From: Sipunculus nudus
Lineage: Eukaryota > Annelida > Sipuncula > Golfingiida > Sipunculidae
Direction: 5' to 3'
Length of the DNA: 64,000 nucleotides
NCBI GenBank assembly: GCA_026874595.1
Contig: CM049308.1
Location: forward strand, 97,683,124-97,747,123
This document shows positions 1 to 12,360 of this stretch, piece by piece. Positions within the stretch are counted from its first letter, which is position 1; each line of letters opens with the position of its first letter. Under the pieces are notes generated by a model. The model saw only the letters and a list, made by a program, of their open reading frames with translations. It searched no databases and was not told where the DNA came from. Made by a program: the position numbers and the translations under genes.

Positions 1-550
1 AGGCACAGCATGCCGGCGGCCGCCTGTTTAACCAGTGGTAACGGGCCATGTTGGCTCAGCGAGCAAAGGTCATGCAGTTCCTTGTTTCAGATTCTGAGAC
101 AGTTTTAAGCGCCAGGGTTGCAAAGATTTAAAAAGAGTCTTGTTTACATACAAAAACATAATATTTAGCTGAACTTCTTGGTCATTCGAATAAAGTACTA
201 TATCTTTCATAGATTACTTTAATTTTCATTGTCATAAATGCAATATTTGATTTTACACCATTTTTTCCCGACAAGGGTTTAAGTTCTACAGTTAACTCTG
301 AAGCTTTTTATGCGGCAGTATCCAGGACCTGGATATCGCCGCATTTAATGCAGTTAGTTGCGGTTTTAGCCCGTCCCAGTACCCATGTACGCATGTTTTT
401 CCATGATAATTTTTTATACAAGTAAAGCAGTGTAAACCTTTATTGTCTAAAGGTTGCAGGAGCTATTCCGCTGACTACCTGTGCAAAAAGTAATGCCTTA
501 CCTTTCATTTTGTATGAGACAAATAATCCAAAATATGACAAAACAAGTTA
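1..550. other. AT-rich flank, no gene recognised
   Basis: I see no convincing coding exon, RNA gene or complete repeat here. Position 301-350 holds a short self-complementary stretch around TCCAGGACCTGGATA. This is probably intron of, or sequence upstream of, the phosphatase gene found downstream. Confidence 0.4.
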
Positions 551-1810
551 CAGCGTGTACGACTTATTCCTTGCCTGAGAATTGAAAATAAACAAGCCAG
601 TCAAACTTATGACGTAAATCAATTGAAGTTGACGCACAACCAATCACTGTTACGTCTTTGTGACGTCACTGTTGTCTAACAAACACCAAACACAGCCATA
701 GACATGGAAAGTGTACCATAGGGGAATGTATTGTCCAGCAGTGTTGGGAAGACGCCATCCAGCATAAATGAACGCAAAAGAGTCGCAAAGTAAATTCGAT
801 TTTCATGATATATAAATACTTCACACAAAATTGGCGGAATATCTGTTTATCTACTTCAGGCCTAAGCGCATTTTTAAAGAATATTCTTAATATAAATATC
901 GCGAAAAAACATGCGGATACAGGTACTGGGACAGACTATAGTGTATATCCGCATGACTGGCTTGTAAATAGTTTTCTTAACTGCACAACAGTTGTGCGTA
1001 ATCAAATATATCTTACTCTCAATATTCTAAATGTTCATTATATAATTACTTTTAGTATCAGAAAAATGATAGATGTTCAGAAAATTATAAAACAAATACA
1101 AAACAAAAGAAAAGTCACTTGGTGAACAGAAATAAACATACCACCAGATGGCAAAGAAACCTGCCATGGTAGCTGGCCAAGGACCATTTGGGTATTGGGC
1201 CCGGCCCTGGCTTTTCCTGTATTATACACTGATTTTGTCTTAATTGTAATTAGTAGGTTTACATAAATCACCAAGCATCTACAACTTTCAGTAGTTATGT
1301 TATGCTGAGGTGGCAGTTACCTGCCTTATTTGTTAGATTATATATTATTTATGATATGAGAGGCTGTTGTGCGGATTGGACAACGGTCATGCAGATAGCC
1401 TGGGCCACAGGTTGCAGCATGTATGACTTTACATCGCCGGAGAACTGATAATATACAAGCCAGGCAAACTGATGACGTCAGGCAATTGAAGATGATGTGC
1501 TACCGATCATTATGACGTCTTTGTGACATCACTATTATCTAACAAACACCACACGCAGCCATAGGCATGGAAAGTATACCTTGTAGGAATATACTGTTCA
1601 GCAGTGCTGGGAAGACGCCATCCACAGTTCATCAGCATTAATAACGCAAAAGAGCCGCAAAGTAAATACCTTTACATGATACTTTACACAAAACCGGTTG
1701 AATATCAGTATATCAACTTTATACCAAAGGGCATTTTAAAGAATATTCTTAAAATAAATATCGCGAAAAAAACATGCAGACAAGGGTTTTGGGACAGACT
1801 ATTGTATACC
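551..1810. repeat. Two diverged direct copies of a ~400-bp repeat
   Basis: The stretch 551-945 is repeated in diverged form at 1414-1808. Shared landmarks are the AACAAGCCAG block, the TACGTCTTTGTGAC / TGACGTCTTTGTGAC block, the AGACGCCATCC block and the CGAAAAAA(C)ATGC block near the right end. Both copies contain TGACGTCA-like (CRE-type) words. Small open frames inside are unrelated to any protein I know. The spacing of about 860 bp, with different intervening sequence, suggests a segmental duplication or two insertions of one dispersed repeat. Confidence 0.65.
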
Positions 1811-1831
1811 AGTAGTGGCTGCACTATAGAG

Positions 1832-3275
1832 TAAGGGGGTAATGTTGGACACTTTTGGCTTTGTTGGCTCACCAATTTCTGGGTATCATTTCAAACCTCA
1901 AGAAAAGGAGATATTTTTTAGACCTAACACGCAAAGGTCACCTGCCCTCTAGTACAAAATATTTGCATGAGACACCACAGAGGTACACCTGGGTAATATC
2001 AGACATCATCCAAGTAATATCAGACACTGCACTAAACGGCGGTACCAAGCACTGGTCAGGATTGACAGTTATATCATGGAAAACTGACTTTAACAGCTGG
2101 CACAGTTGCCATAAAAAGCACAAAACAAGTGGTTTTTAACAGGAAAACATTGTCATATCTTTCATTTGATCAATTTTTCTTCCAATTGTAACTCTTGGAT
2201 GCGCCATTTTTGCAGTTCTCTTCTATAGACCTTACTCAGAGATTGTGACTGGCAACATGCCAGACGGTTTGTCACAGAAAGATTGTTTACACTGACAGTG
2301 CAAATTAAATAAAATAAATGTTTTAAGTTGATTTTTGTATAAAATAACAATAAATACCAGCATACTAGATTAACTGCCCACATAACATGTGAATTTTCCC
2401 AGTATATAATCAATCATATCTACACTTATTGTGTGGTTACTTCTGTTATAAGTCTGATATATGGGGAAAATGCTGGCAATTATTATTTTACCCAATATGA
2501 ATAAAAAGTGATTATTTGAATGCAAAAATGCAAATTAACATTATTATATACAATAAAATAATAACATGTAAGTGTAAATGTTAACATTTGTAAATTTTTA
2601 TGAAACTGCTCAATTATAAAAGTTGCATCCAAGCAACTCTAAATGCCGATTTATAAAGCAAATATGTGACGTTATGACCTTGTGTACTATGAAATTATAT
2701 AGAGCTGATTTACTGTGAAAATAACTCCAAATATCATAATTAATTATCTGTGCTTCAGCAGCAATGTGCCGCTGTTTATCCTTCAAAGAGCCCCTAAAAA
2801 TCATTGCCAGTTTCCATGGTGCTGAGTGTCCGATATTACCCGGGTTCCCTTTGACACAAAAATGGCCAACCTGGGTAATATCGGACACTTCACATATTAT
2901 AGAAAGTATTAAAATATCTTTGTTTTTAGTTTAGCAAAAAGCTACATATAAAAAATAAACAGTCTGACTGTGATAAAAACTGGTCAACAGATCATGACAT
3001 CCCTCCTGACATTCAAAACTTAACCTAATTTTAAATCGCAGTGATCACGTGTGGTGCCTGAACTTTTCAGGACAGCTTAGGCCAGTCATTGGTTCTGTGG
3101 TAGTCATGCTAAACCATTAAAAAATGACCTTTTATTTAATTTTTGCTGTATTTAAAGGAGGTTATAAACAAAAACAAATCATAAACTTGAATTTGTTGCA
3201 TGCTGTCGCTCAGGATTGTCAAAAATGATCAATTCCTGAGGAATTTTAGGCAAGTGTCCAATATTACTTGGGTGT
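1832..3275. repeat. Foldback-type repeat region with TAATATCGGACAC motifs
   Basis: The left edge (about 1838-1854) reads GGTAATGTTGGACAC. The right edge (about 3254-3272) reads GTGTCCAATATTACTTGGG, which is its reverse complement apart from a few changes. Inside, 2826-2846 and 2868-2888 form a second inverted pair (GTGTCCGATATTACCCGGG against its complement, one mismatch, ~21-base loop). Further single copies lie at 1987-2018. This looks like a 1.4-kb foldback or TIR element, or a set of nested MITEs. No transposase is visible. Confidence 0.5.
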
Positions 3276-3682
3276 CTGATGTTTGCCGGGTTCACTCTCG
3301 TCTTTTCCATCAGTTTTGTACCCTTTGATATTTGCAATAATTCTCTCAAAATTGATATTAGCACATGGTTTGACACTCAAGTAGATAAGGGATTTTGGAG
3401 TGGCTCTACAAGTTACAAGATTTATTGCATACCAATACAGGAATTTGCTTTCCGGGTGATATCATATGTAAGACATAGTGCTGAGTGAAAAACAAAGACA
3501 TAGTAGTGTAGTATTAAAAAAGAAGTAGTAATATATTTTGATTTATTTACGCATTAAAAATCTAATTACCATCGATACAAATAATTTGGAATACCGGTTT
3601 GTTCTGCATTTAAGAGACTGCCGCCTTTGGCCTGATTTTAACCAGTCAAAATAATCACTAAGCAAGCTTTTACCTTCAGCCA
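3276..3682. other. No recognisable feature
   Basis: Short interval between the foldback region and the first hairpin-ended element. A 69-codon open frame at 3279-3488 has no recognisable similarity and no splice context that I trust. Confidence 0.4.
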
Positions 3683-5107
3683 TTTTTAGCTCAGCTAACT
3701 ATAAGTCATCTGAGCTATAGTCGTGGTCCATTGTCCATCGTCCATCCGTCTGTCTGTCCGTTTGACTGGCACGATTTGAAACTGTTAGACCTACAAATCC
3801 AAAATTTGGCATACTGTTAGATGTCCCCTAGATCTCCTACCAAACCAAAAACTTGGTTACTGTGACTTCGTTCTTTTGACAAATTAAGGACAAACCTGCC
3901 TAAATATAAAAACCACTTATCTGTTTTTCTTAAATTTTATCAGGGGTATTCTCCTTTATATTTCCTATACACAAGCCAGAAATTAAGACTGTTAAGTGTA
4001 ATTTCTATAAGTTATAGGCTTGAGCATATTGGACTTTGTTAAAAAAAAACAGGAAAAATATTTGCTCATGTAACATGAAATTTGTTTAAGCTAGAGACTT
4101 TTTTTCCCAAGTATTTAACTTTGTTTAATTAAGAATCAATTGTAAACCCAGAATTAGATCTGAATTTTGTAAATTTTTAAAATTATTAGCATAAAAATAA
4201 AATAAGTACCTTAAATTTTGCCCAACTTTGAACATGGCATGTTTTTTTCCTGTGAGTACTGTTGATTTATTTTCACAGCATGTAAACATACATAATTTAT
4301 TTGATTAAATCTGGAATTTGAAAATAAAAGCCTGAAAATTAGGCTAGTTATTGAATTTTTTCTTGAGGCTCTATTGTAGCCACTTGCTTTGTCCAGATGC
4401 AGGCAACTCACTCTTGGTCACTGGAAGTCAGGTATGCGAGGGTTCCTTATTTGTTACAGTTACATAGGGAGAATCCCTGCTGTGGTGTACAGTAATTCTC
4501 ATATTCTCCCCACCAAGTGTAATGCAATAATTGTAATTGTTTTAGTGCTGTTTCCACTCCAATATACAAAACTTTTCTTGAAAAGTAATTGAAGGAGTAA
4601 TCCAGAAGATGCCAATGTTGTGTTAATGTAGCAAATTTATTTTTTTGCAAATTTAAAAGATATATTTTTCTTGTAAAAAATAAATATACATTTGTATGCA
4701 TTATGTGGTCTTATCTGATTGAGATTTATGATGATGCAATTTAGAATTATGAATAAACTTTTATACAGATATATAAATTATATTGGAAATGTATATAAAT
4801 ATAAACTTAAAAAAATGATGTGATAGTAAAATGAGGATCTAATACAAACATTTGTTCGTTATTTTCCTGCCTCAGCAGAATTGGAGATCAGACTTTGTTT
4901 GCAATTTTAGCAATAGGAAATGCATGGTTTGGTCACAAAATATTATTTGCAACAATTTCTTACTCGTCAATACAAACCAATCATGTCAACCAGCCATGGC
5001 CTATATTACATTTTCCTCCTAGACTTTATCTCCATTTGATATTATTTTAGATATTTACTTTCAAGGTCTACTTCAGCTGATCACAGTGACCCATGGGTCC
5101 CTAGTTT
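3683..5107 (+). mobile_element. Hairpin-ended element copy 1 (complete ends, type A interior)
   Basis: The left end is a T-run followed by AGCTCAGCTAACT, ATA and AGTCATCTGAGCT. These fold into a 13-bp imperfect hairpin with a 3-base loop. GTCC-rich microsatellite sequence follows (3736-3765). The right end (5073-5107) has TCAGCTGA, then the palindrome GACCCATGGGTC, then CTAGTTT. The interior (type A) carries phrases shared with copies 3, 4, 5 and 8, such as GGCACGATTTGAAAC, TAGATGTCCCC and CCCAACTTTG. It has no transposase or other coding capacity. The same ends recur many times in this window on the same strand. Confidence 0.75.
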
Positions 5108-5159
5108 CATCATTTTCATAACATTATTTTCATAAATAATATTTATGTCCTCTAAATTA

Positions 5160-6536
5160 AGACCAATAACTTTTTCTGCTATTTTTCTTATCCATTCAAA
5201 TTTCTTTTTGTTCTAATGGTCAGATTTCCCCACCAGCATATCAAAGTATATGATATGACAATCTGGATCATCGAAGAATAGAACAAACCAAGTAGTTCAC
5301 TATCCATATTAAACAATCTCAGTTTCTTTAGAAAGTATAAATGCTGCTGCCCTTTATGGTATACTGTGTTTACATTATTATCCCATTTAAGCCTGTAATC
5401 TAATACTACCCCTAAGTATTTATACTGTAGTGCAATTTCTACTTCTGTTCCATCGATAGATACCATGCAGATATTGACAGGTTGGTCTTTGTCTAAAATC
5501 AGTTATCAATTCCTTTGTTTTTGAAAGATTTAGTAACAAATGAATATTCTTGCACCAAGTAACTACTTGTCCAATTCCCTTTTGATATTTATTTCAGCAC
5601 AACTGGAAATTAATCCAACCAGTACTGTATCATCTGCATAATTCAAAATTAGACATCCATGTTGTGTAGCCTGGAAATCATTGGTATACATTATGAAAAG
5701 AAATGGGGAAAGCATGCTTCCTTGCGGGACCCCTGTATTCAACCCTAGAACACGACCCTTTATATACTGCCTTCTACTAGTGAGAAAGTCCAGTACCCAC
5801 AAACACAGATCATGTGGACCCCCTAACAGCTGTAACTTATTTATCATGAGGTTGGGCTGAATGGTGTTAAATGCTGAGCTATAATCTTTAAAAAGCGTTC
5901 TTACATAAGTCTGTGACTGATCTAAATCTTTATATATACTGTCCAAGATCACCTTCTCTCCTTTAAGCTAATTTGTAATTATCCATATGTTTATCAGTAA
6001 AGTTCAAAATATATTTAAATAAACACACTTCTCTAAGCATTTCATAGCTACCAGTGTTAGAGCCACAGGCCCATAATCATTAAGCACAGTAGTTTTACTC
6101 TGTTTAGGTAAAGGTACTATTTCTGATGTTTTCCATGAGACTGGCACAGTTTTCTCAATTAATGATGTGTTGAATATATGATAGTAAATCGGTGTTAACT
6201 CACCTGCACAGAATTTCAGCACTAGGCTGACACGCCATCTGGTCCTGAAGATTTTTTACTCTTTAGCCTTTTAAATACACTTCTAACCTCATGTTCAGTT
6301 AATCTAACCAAACTTTCACATTCAGATGGTTGTTTCCTTACTTCCTCCTGTTCATCTCTATAGTTAAACGCATCAAACCTACAGTAGAATTCATTCAGTT
6401 CCTTAGAAAAAGCTTTATGATCTTGCACATTTATACTAATTTTCTCCTGGTGGTAGGCACTTGCTTTACGTAACCCTTTCCAGACTTGGCTTGGATTATT
6501 AGACTGAAACATAGTTTTGATCTTATCTCTGTATCC
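5160..6536 (-). pseudogene. Decayed CR1/Rex1-like non-LTR retrotransposon reverse transcriptase
   Basis: Read on the minus strand, four open segments follow one another in the order of a non-LTR reverse transcriptase. 6512-6222 has the linker and the SSGPDGVS box. 6222-6004 has VPVSWKTSEIVPLPK and NDYGPVAL. 5952-5563 has DYSSAFNTI, GVPQGS (about 5733-5716) and the catalytic YADD box (about 5640-5629). 5466-5188 has YKYLGVVLD and the C-terminal thumb. The first break, near 6222, fits a one-base deletion just after the SSGPDGVS box, and further frameshifts and stops separate the other segments. The endonuclease domain is absent, as expected for a 5'-truncated copy. The upstream edge abuts the left T-run of the next hairpin-ended element. 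Placement in the CR1/Rex1 group is by motif style. It is not a functional gene. Confidence 0.85.
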
Positions 6537-6537
6537 A

Positions 6538-8956
6538 TTTTTTTAGCTCAGCTGACTTTCAGTCATGCTGGGCTATAGCGATGGGTCTTTGTCCGTCGTC
6601 CTTCCCTCTGTCCGTCCGGCCGGCCGGCCGGCCGTTAGCAGGGCACAAATCGTAACCGTAGGGGCTAGGGCCATGAACCCTATGCAGTCTTAGAGGTTAT
6701 AAAAAGATCTCCTTGCAAACCTGAAATTAGGTCACTGCGACCTATATTCTCGAAGTTATGGGGTGTGTTTGCACCCCCCAGAAATAACTTTTTGAGACAA
6801 AATTTTCATCCCAAACCTTCCATCTTTCACATACAGCTCACCTATCAACAGGGGTAGAACCATAATTTTTTTTAGGTCAAAAGGTCAAAGGTCAAGGTCA
6901 CAGGAGCCTCTTCTTTGAAAAGCCTGTGGATGCATTTTAAGCCAACCCTTTCATCCCAATTCTTTGATTTTTCACATATAGCTCACCTACTAAGTTGGAG
7001 AAGAATCCTATAGAAGTCACAAGGTCAAAGGTCAGGGTCACAGGATCCTCTTCTTTGAAAAGGTTGTGGACACATTTCAAGCTAGACTTTTCATTCCAAA
7101 CCTTCCAGCACTGATATCGCTTCTCTGCCAACAGGGGAAAAGACCTGTTGATTTTGAGGTCAAAGGTCAAGTTCACAGCACCCACTTCTTGCGTGGAGTC
7201 ATTTTCAGGCAAACTTTTCAATCTGTACCTTCCATCTGTCATATATGGCTTACCTACCAATAAGGGAAGAAGCCTATTGATGTTGAGGTCAAAAAGTCAA
7301 AGGTCAAGGTCACAATATTTAATTGTTCTAAATGCTTGTGAGCATATTTCAAGTGTAACTGTTCAACCCAAACCTTCAGTCTTTCATATATGCCACATCT
7401 ATGCATCACTCAGTTTGACTCAAACTTCATATTTATGGGTCTTTTTGCTTGAATAAATAACTTATTGATTTTGGGGTCAGCTGGTCAGCAGGTTAAAGAT
7501 TGCAGGTCAAAGTTATTCACCCATTGGTTGCCAAGTAATTACACCAGATTTAAGTGGTTAGTAGTTACCCATTGTTTAGAAAGAATCCAGTTGATATATG
7601 GGCAAAAGGCCAAGGTCATAGGTCAGGTATGTTCACAATTACTTATTTTATAGACAATCTCTATTTTTCTTGTATATATAACCATCCCACTCCAGCTGGT
7701 ACATCTCCCTGTGTGGCTGTAATTGTGAGTGACACTGGTGACATATGACTCCCTTTTGTATCAGCCTATTAAGTGATAAGGCTCAGTGATAAGTACCTCG
7801 TTACTTCATAACAAAAACACTGTTGTCAGAATGCTTCAGCCAGGCATTAAGACTATGAGAGTATAGTATTAAGGTTTAGCTACTGATTTATAAGATGATG
7901 GGAACATTTTGCAGTTTATTTTATGGAATCCTAGCAATAAAATTAGTTTCCTAGATATCTGAATATTTTAATATATATCACCACATATAAAAGCAAGTGT
8001 TTGTTCTCATAATATGTGGATGTGTACCTTGATTTAGGATGGCTTTTTGTTTTATTTCAAGACTCTTAGTCATGCTTTCTGCATTTCTTTTCTTTCAGGT
8101 TTGGCAGTTTACCTACCCTGCTGACCCCATTGAAAAGCAGAGTGATAATAAAAAATATTGGACTTACACTTTTTACAATTGCAAATCTATAAATCTGATA
8201 TGAGGGCCTGGACATGCCTTTTGAATTATTTTGGGCATTCATTTCTGGATAATTTGCCCAAGTTTGGTCTCTTATTGGAGAATGTGGGATATCAAATGTC
8301 ATACTTGTCAGAAATCCATAATGTCTGCCAGTTAGCCACCTTAGAAATTCTTTCTTCAGTGCAGTTGCAGTAATTTTTCTTTAATGTTTGGTCCGATTTA
8401 GAGAATGTTTGTTGTCTGATTTCAGACTTGTCAGAAGTCCAATATGGCCACCAGGCAACCATCTTTTAATTCCTTTTGATCATATTATCTCAAGAACAGT
8501 TAAAGTGAATGCAGTTGGATGTATATTTATGTAATCTTGTAAAGGATTGGGTCAAATATTTCTGAATAAATATTACCATCATTTATAAAAGTGCAGTACA
8601 GTTGGCTTGTATTGAATAAAAATTCATACAGAAGCACCTGTTTCTCAATAATTCTTGCATGTATTTCCTTGATTTTTGCTATATATTTTGATCTTATATT
8701 TTATATGAGACTGAGCGGTTTCAAGCAAGCTGTTGGAATAGTTCCTGATAGCTTAACAATCATGCATTTTCCTCAGACCATCAATTCACTGTGTTTTAAC
8801 CAGACATAGGTGATATATATTTCTGTTGTCATAGAAAATTTTCATCAAATTGGCAAATTGGTTCTTCAAAATTTGACTGGAAGTTGTGAATCTCAGTCCA
8901 TGATGTCATAGGTCATGCTTGGCAGCTGAGCGTCATGACCCATGGGTCACTTGTTT
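6538..8956 (+). mobile_element. Hairpin-ended element copy 2 (complete ends, type B interior)
   Basis: The left end is a seven-T run and AGCTCAGCTGACT at 6545. The second hairpin arm is partly degraded, and a GTCC/CCGG microsatellite follows (6590-6635). The right end (8923-8956) is GCAGCTGAGCG, GACCCATGGGTC and ACTTGTTT. The interior differs from copy 1 and resembles copy 6: it starts with GTTAGCAGGGCACAAATCGT and has the phrase GAAATTAGGTC. Four or five diverged units of about 125-147 bp lie at 6840-7640, each containing AGGTCA direct repeats. No transposase is encoded. Confidence 0.7.
6870..7640 (+). repeat. Diverged ~140-bp units carrying AGGTCA direct repeats
   Basis: Clusters of AGGTCA half-sites occur near 6873, 7022, 7159, 7285, 7505 and 7608. 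Several have the DR1 form AGGTCAAAGGTCA or the extended monomer TCAAGGTCA. These are known binding words of nuclear receptors (HNF4/RXR-type and ERR/SF1-type). The sequence shows only the motifs. Any binding is inference, and the repetition follows from the tandem structure of the host element. Confidence 0.5.
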
Positions 8957-9069
8957 ATTTTTACAGCAGGAAATGCTGGAACTTAACCCTGTATTTTTGA
9001 CGTCTGGGTCTGGACCAATAGCAACAGCCTTATTAGTATTCAACATCCTTCAGACCATTGTAGTTCTGT

Positions 9070-9169
9070 TTTTAGCTCAGCTGACTATAATCATCTGAGC
9101 TTTAGTTATGGTTCATTGTCCGTCGACCGTCTGTTAGACTGGCACATTTTGAACCTGTTAAGCTAAGAT
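9070..9169 (+). mobile_element. Left end of hairpin-ended element copy 3
   Basis: T-run and AGCTCAGCTGACT at 9074, then a second arm ATCATCTGAGCT, then the CCGTCGACCGTCTG segment and GGCACATTTTGAAC. The element is interrupted at about 9170. It resumes at 9840-10260, again at 12191-12360 and again after 13916, because three other elements sit inside it. This is the host of the nested set. Confidence 0.6.
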
Positions 9170-9840
9170 TCCATGAGTGTGGAATGCAGATAGTATTAAT
9201 ATTATAAATAATGTGAGATTCCTTATAGGTGGATGCTGAATACATAACGGGCAAAACGAATGGCCACATGTAACGATTTCTAAATGTTCCGCATGGTATC
9301 CGAGAGCAACACGTAGAAAGAAGCTACTGATTTTCACGCTGCCTGCTTTGATTGTTTATGATGCACTTAAACACCAGGTGGTGCACATGGGCATGTCTGC
9401 TGACAAAACTGCTGATGTGACTCGCAGCCAACCAAATGAAAGACAACAAACACTTGACAGGCATCAGGCCCCGCCCAGAAACCACATGTGGGGCCATTCT
9501 CTCTGAGCCTGCGACCTGTTCAAAAGGTTGCCGAGGCGATGAGCTGTCACTCAAAACTAAATGAACAATATTGGCTTCATGTGTTCCTCGCTTGGCTGGT
9601 AGACCGTTTTGTCTTTAGCACAGGGTCTCATCTGATTGGACCAAATTACAGTGCTCCCCTTTGGTGTAGAGATTCTAGATACAAGGTCAAAACAAACAGT
9701 GCTTAAGATATCGGTAGTAGGCCTATGGATAAAGCGCTGTGTAAAGAGCGTAGCTGCCGTGCTGGTTCATAAGCGTTATCTCAACACGCATTTCGTATGC
9801 CGTACATGTATAAGGCATACTGTACATGTATAAAGAATCT
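9170..9840. repeat. Dispersed repeat D2, copy a (insertion inside element 3)
   Basis: This ~670-bp block separates two parts of the type A interior that are contiguous in other copies. It shares long stretches with 28530-28870 and 29985-30270, including GGGGCCATTCTCT, GATGAGCTGTCACTCAAAAC, CTCGCTTGGCTGGT, CAGGGTCTCATCTGATTG and GGTAGTAGGCCTA. No protein is recognisable. A non-autonomous transposon is likely. The ends are not sharp enough to call a target-site duplication. Confidence 0.6.
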
Positions 9841-10260
9841 AAGCTTAAGACCTACAACTCCAAAATTCAGCATAATGTCAGATGTTTCCAAAATCTATTA
9901 CCAAACCCAAAACTGGGTCATTGGGCCTTCCTTCCTTTTGGAAATTAAGGAAATGCCTTGTTTTTCCATTAGAAACCTATGATCACACTTCAGGACTGCA
10001 TTTTATCGGAACCGCATATCTGTTTTTCTTCATATTTACTATAAATATTGCCTTACATATTTCCTATGTACATGCCAGAAATTTGGTCAGTATTACGTAA
10101 TTTATGGGCCCAAACATAATGTACTTTGTCAAAAATCAGGAAAGATATTTACTTACTCAGCAAGATAATTGTTAAAGCTAGATACTTTTTTTTCCAAGGA
10201 TAAAACTTTATTTCACCAAAATCCAATTTTATAACCAAGGTTAAATCAGAATCTTGTAAT
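9841..10260 (+). mobile_element. Element copy 3, second segment
   Basis: Continuation of the type A interior (AACTCCAAAATTCAGCAT, TCTATTACCAAACC, TTTCCTATGTACATGCCAGA). It stops at GTAATTTTT, where copy 4 begins. In undisturbed copies this point reads AAATTTTTCAAGTTATTAGC (for example near 31100). Confidence 0.65.
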
Positions 10261-12190
10261 TTTTAGCTCAGCTGACTATAAGTCATCTGAGCTATAGTCG
10301 TGGTCCATTGTCCGTCGTCTGGTCGTCCGTCCATTAACAGGGCACGTTTTGAAACCTAAATTCCAAAATTTTGCATTCTATTAGATGTCCCCAAAATCTC
10401 CTACCATACCAAAAATTGGGTCATTAGGACTTTGTTCCTTCGAGATATTAAGGAAAAACCTCTGTTTTCCATAAAAAAAGCCATTGTAACACTTCAAGGC
10501 TGCCTAATATCAAAACCACTGATCTGTTTTTGATCATATTTAGTATTCATATTCTTCCATACATTTTCTATAAACATACAAAAAATTAGATCAGTGTTGG
10601 GTATTATTTTGAAGTTATGGGCTAAAATATAATGCAATTTTTAAAAAATCAGGAAATATATTTACTCACCTAACATGAGAATTGCTGAAACTAGAGACTT
10701 TTTTTCAGGAATGTAACTTTGTTTAATCAAGATTCAATTGTTTACCCAACATTAGATCTGAATTATGCAAATTTTTTCAAGTTATTAGCATAAATAAAAA
10801 ATCAATATCTTAAATTTTGTCCAACTTTGGCAATGGCACGTTTTTTTTTCCTGTAAGCACTGTTGATTTAATTTTCACAGCATATAAATATAAGGATTTA
10901 ATCTTTTAAAATCTGAAATTTCAAAGGAATACTTAATTTGAAAAGATGTAGCTTTTATTCAAGTTTTCATACACCTGTCAAGTGTTGTTTACATCTAGCC
11001 CACCTAGTAGTACAGCCTTCACTTGCATTATGTAACCCGTCCCCCGGGCAGCTTACCTTGGCTCAGCTTGGCCATTACCAGCAGGCTTCCCCTCTGCCCT
11101 GCACTCCCCCCCCCCCCCCCCCCAGATGATGCATAAACAAGATGAATGTTATTATTTTCTGTGTTTGATTCATTCTTATTCTAGGCTATGCTACATTTTA
11201 GATTTTGTATTGTACCACCAGGGTTACAATGATTAAAGTGCACATTTAATTGTGTCCACAAAGTGATGTTTTGCTATGAAAGTGTGGATGTTCATCAGAT
11301 AAGTAATTCCATACTTCAGAAGAGTAAAAATTTCACCAGGTGTGAAATTGACTATTAATTCCAGTAATAAATTAAAGCTGAGATAGTAATTAGCACAATG
11401 ATATTGTTTGTCCCTCATTCAACCAACAGTGTATACTTAATTTGAAAAGATGTTTTATTTTATCAAATTTACTGAATCTTTTATTTTATCTTGATGAATA
11501 GAATTAAGCATCTACTGAAAACTCCAATGTGCAAAACTTTTTAATAGTGATTCAAGGAATAATCTTGTAGATGCCATGTTGTGGCATTATTTTCTTTTAG
11601 ATTCAGCTTAAACATTTGTGATTTAAAAATAATAAAATATATGTGTATGCATAATATGACCCAATATGAGCTACACTCTGGATATATAATGATTGCAACT
11701 TTTGCAACAATTCTAATATTTTAACTTATATTTTCAGTTTTTTACTCTGGATATATAATGATTGCAACTTTTGCAACAATTCTAATATTTTTACTAATAT
11801 TTTCAGTTTTTTTTTATTAAAAATTTATAAAACTTGTAAATAAAAAAATGATTCAGATAAAAACTTTTAATGGAAAAAGTGGATATGCTAAAAAAAAAAT
11901 GAAATAAAGATATTAGTCCATTCTGTCCACTTGCCTGTCCATCTGTAAATTTCATATGCATCACAGTATCTCAAAACTTTTACTGTTTTTCTTCATGACA
12001 GTCTTGTCAGAGTATTAGTTTGCAATCATATATTTAGAACTTTACTATATCCAAGTTGGAGGGCCCCTTTCCTCTTAGCTTCTCATATTCTTATATAAAT
12101 GAACCCATTACAATAGAATATTTTGCATATTTTGCATTTGCAAAAATTTCAAACTTCAGCTGAGCGCCTTCACCCATGGGTCCCTTGTTT
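10261..12190 (+). mobile_element. Hairpin-ended element copy 4, nested in copy 3
   Basis: Left end: TTTT and AGCTCAGCTGACT, ATA, AGTCATCTGAGCT (one mismatch in the stem). Right end: TTCAGCTGAGCG, CACCCATGGGTC, CCTTGTTT at 12157-12190. The host interior resumes at 12191 with AAGTTATTAGCATAG, so the inserted block is defined on both sides by the homologous uninterrupted sequence. The interior is type A. It has a C-run at 11107-11123, and a ~64-bp direct duplication at 11684-11810 around GATTGCAACTTTTGCAAC that is also present in the copies at 31984 and 39310. No coding capacity. Confidence 0.8.
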
Positions 12191-12360
12191 TAAGTTATTA
12201 GCATAGATATAAATCAGTACCTTACATTTTCCCCAACTTTGATTATGGCACATTTTTCCTGTAAGTACATTTGATTTAATTTCACAGCATGTACACATGA
12301 GGATTTAATCTGTTAAATTTTTAAATTTGGAAATAGAAGCTTAAAAAAATTGGTCTAGTT
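12191..12360 (+). mobile_element. Element copy 3, third segment
   Basis: Type A interior from AAGTTATTAGCATAG to TTGGTCTAGTT. Homologues continue directly into ATTGAATTTTTT (for example at 4347 and 13009). Here copy 5 intervenes. Confidence 0.65.
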
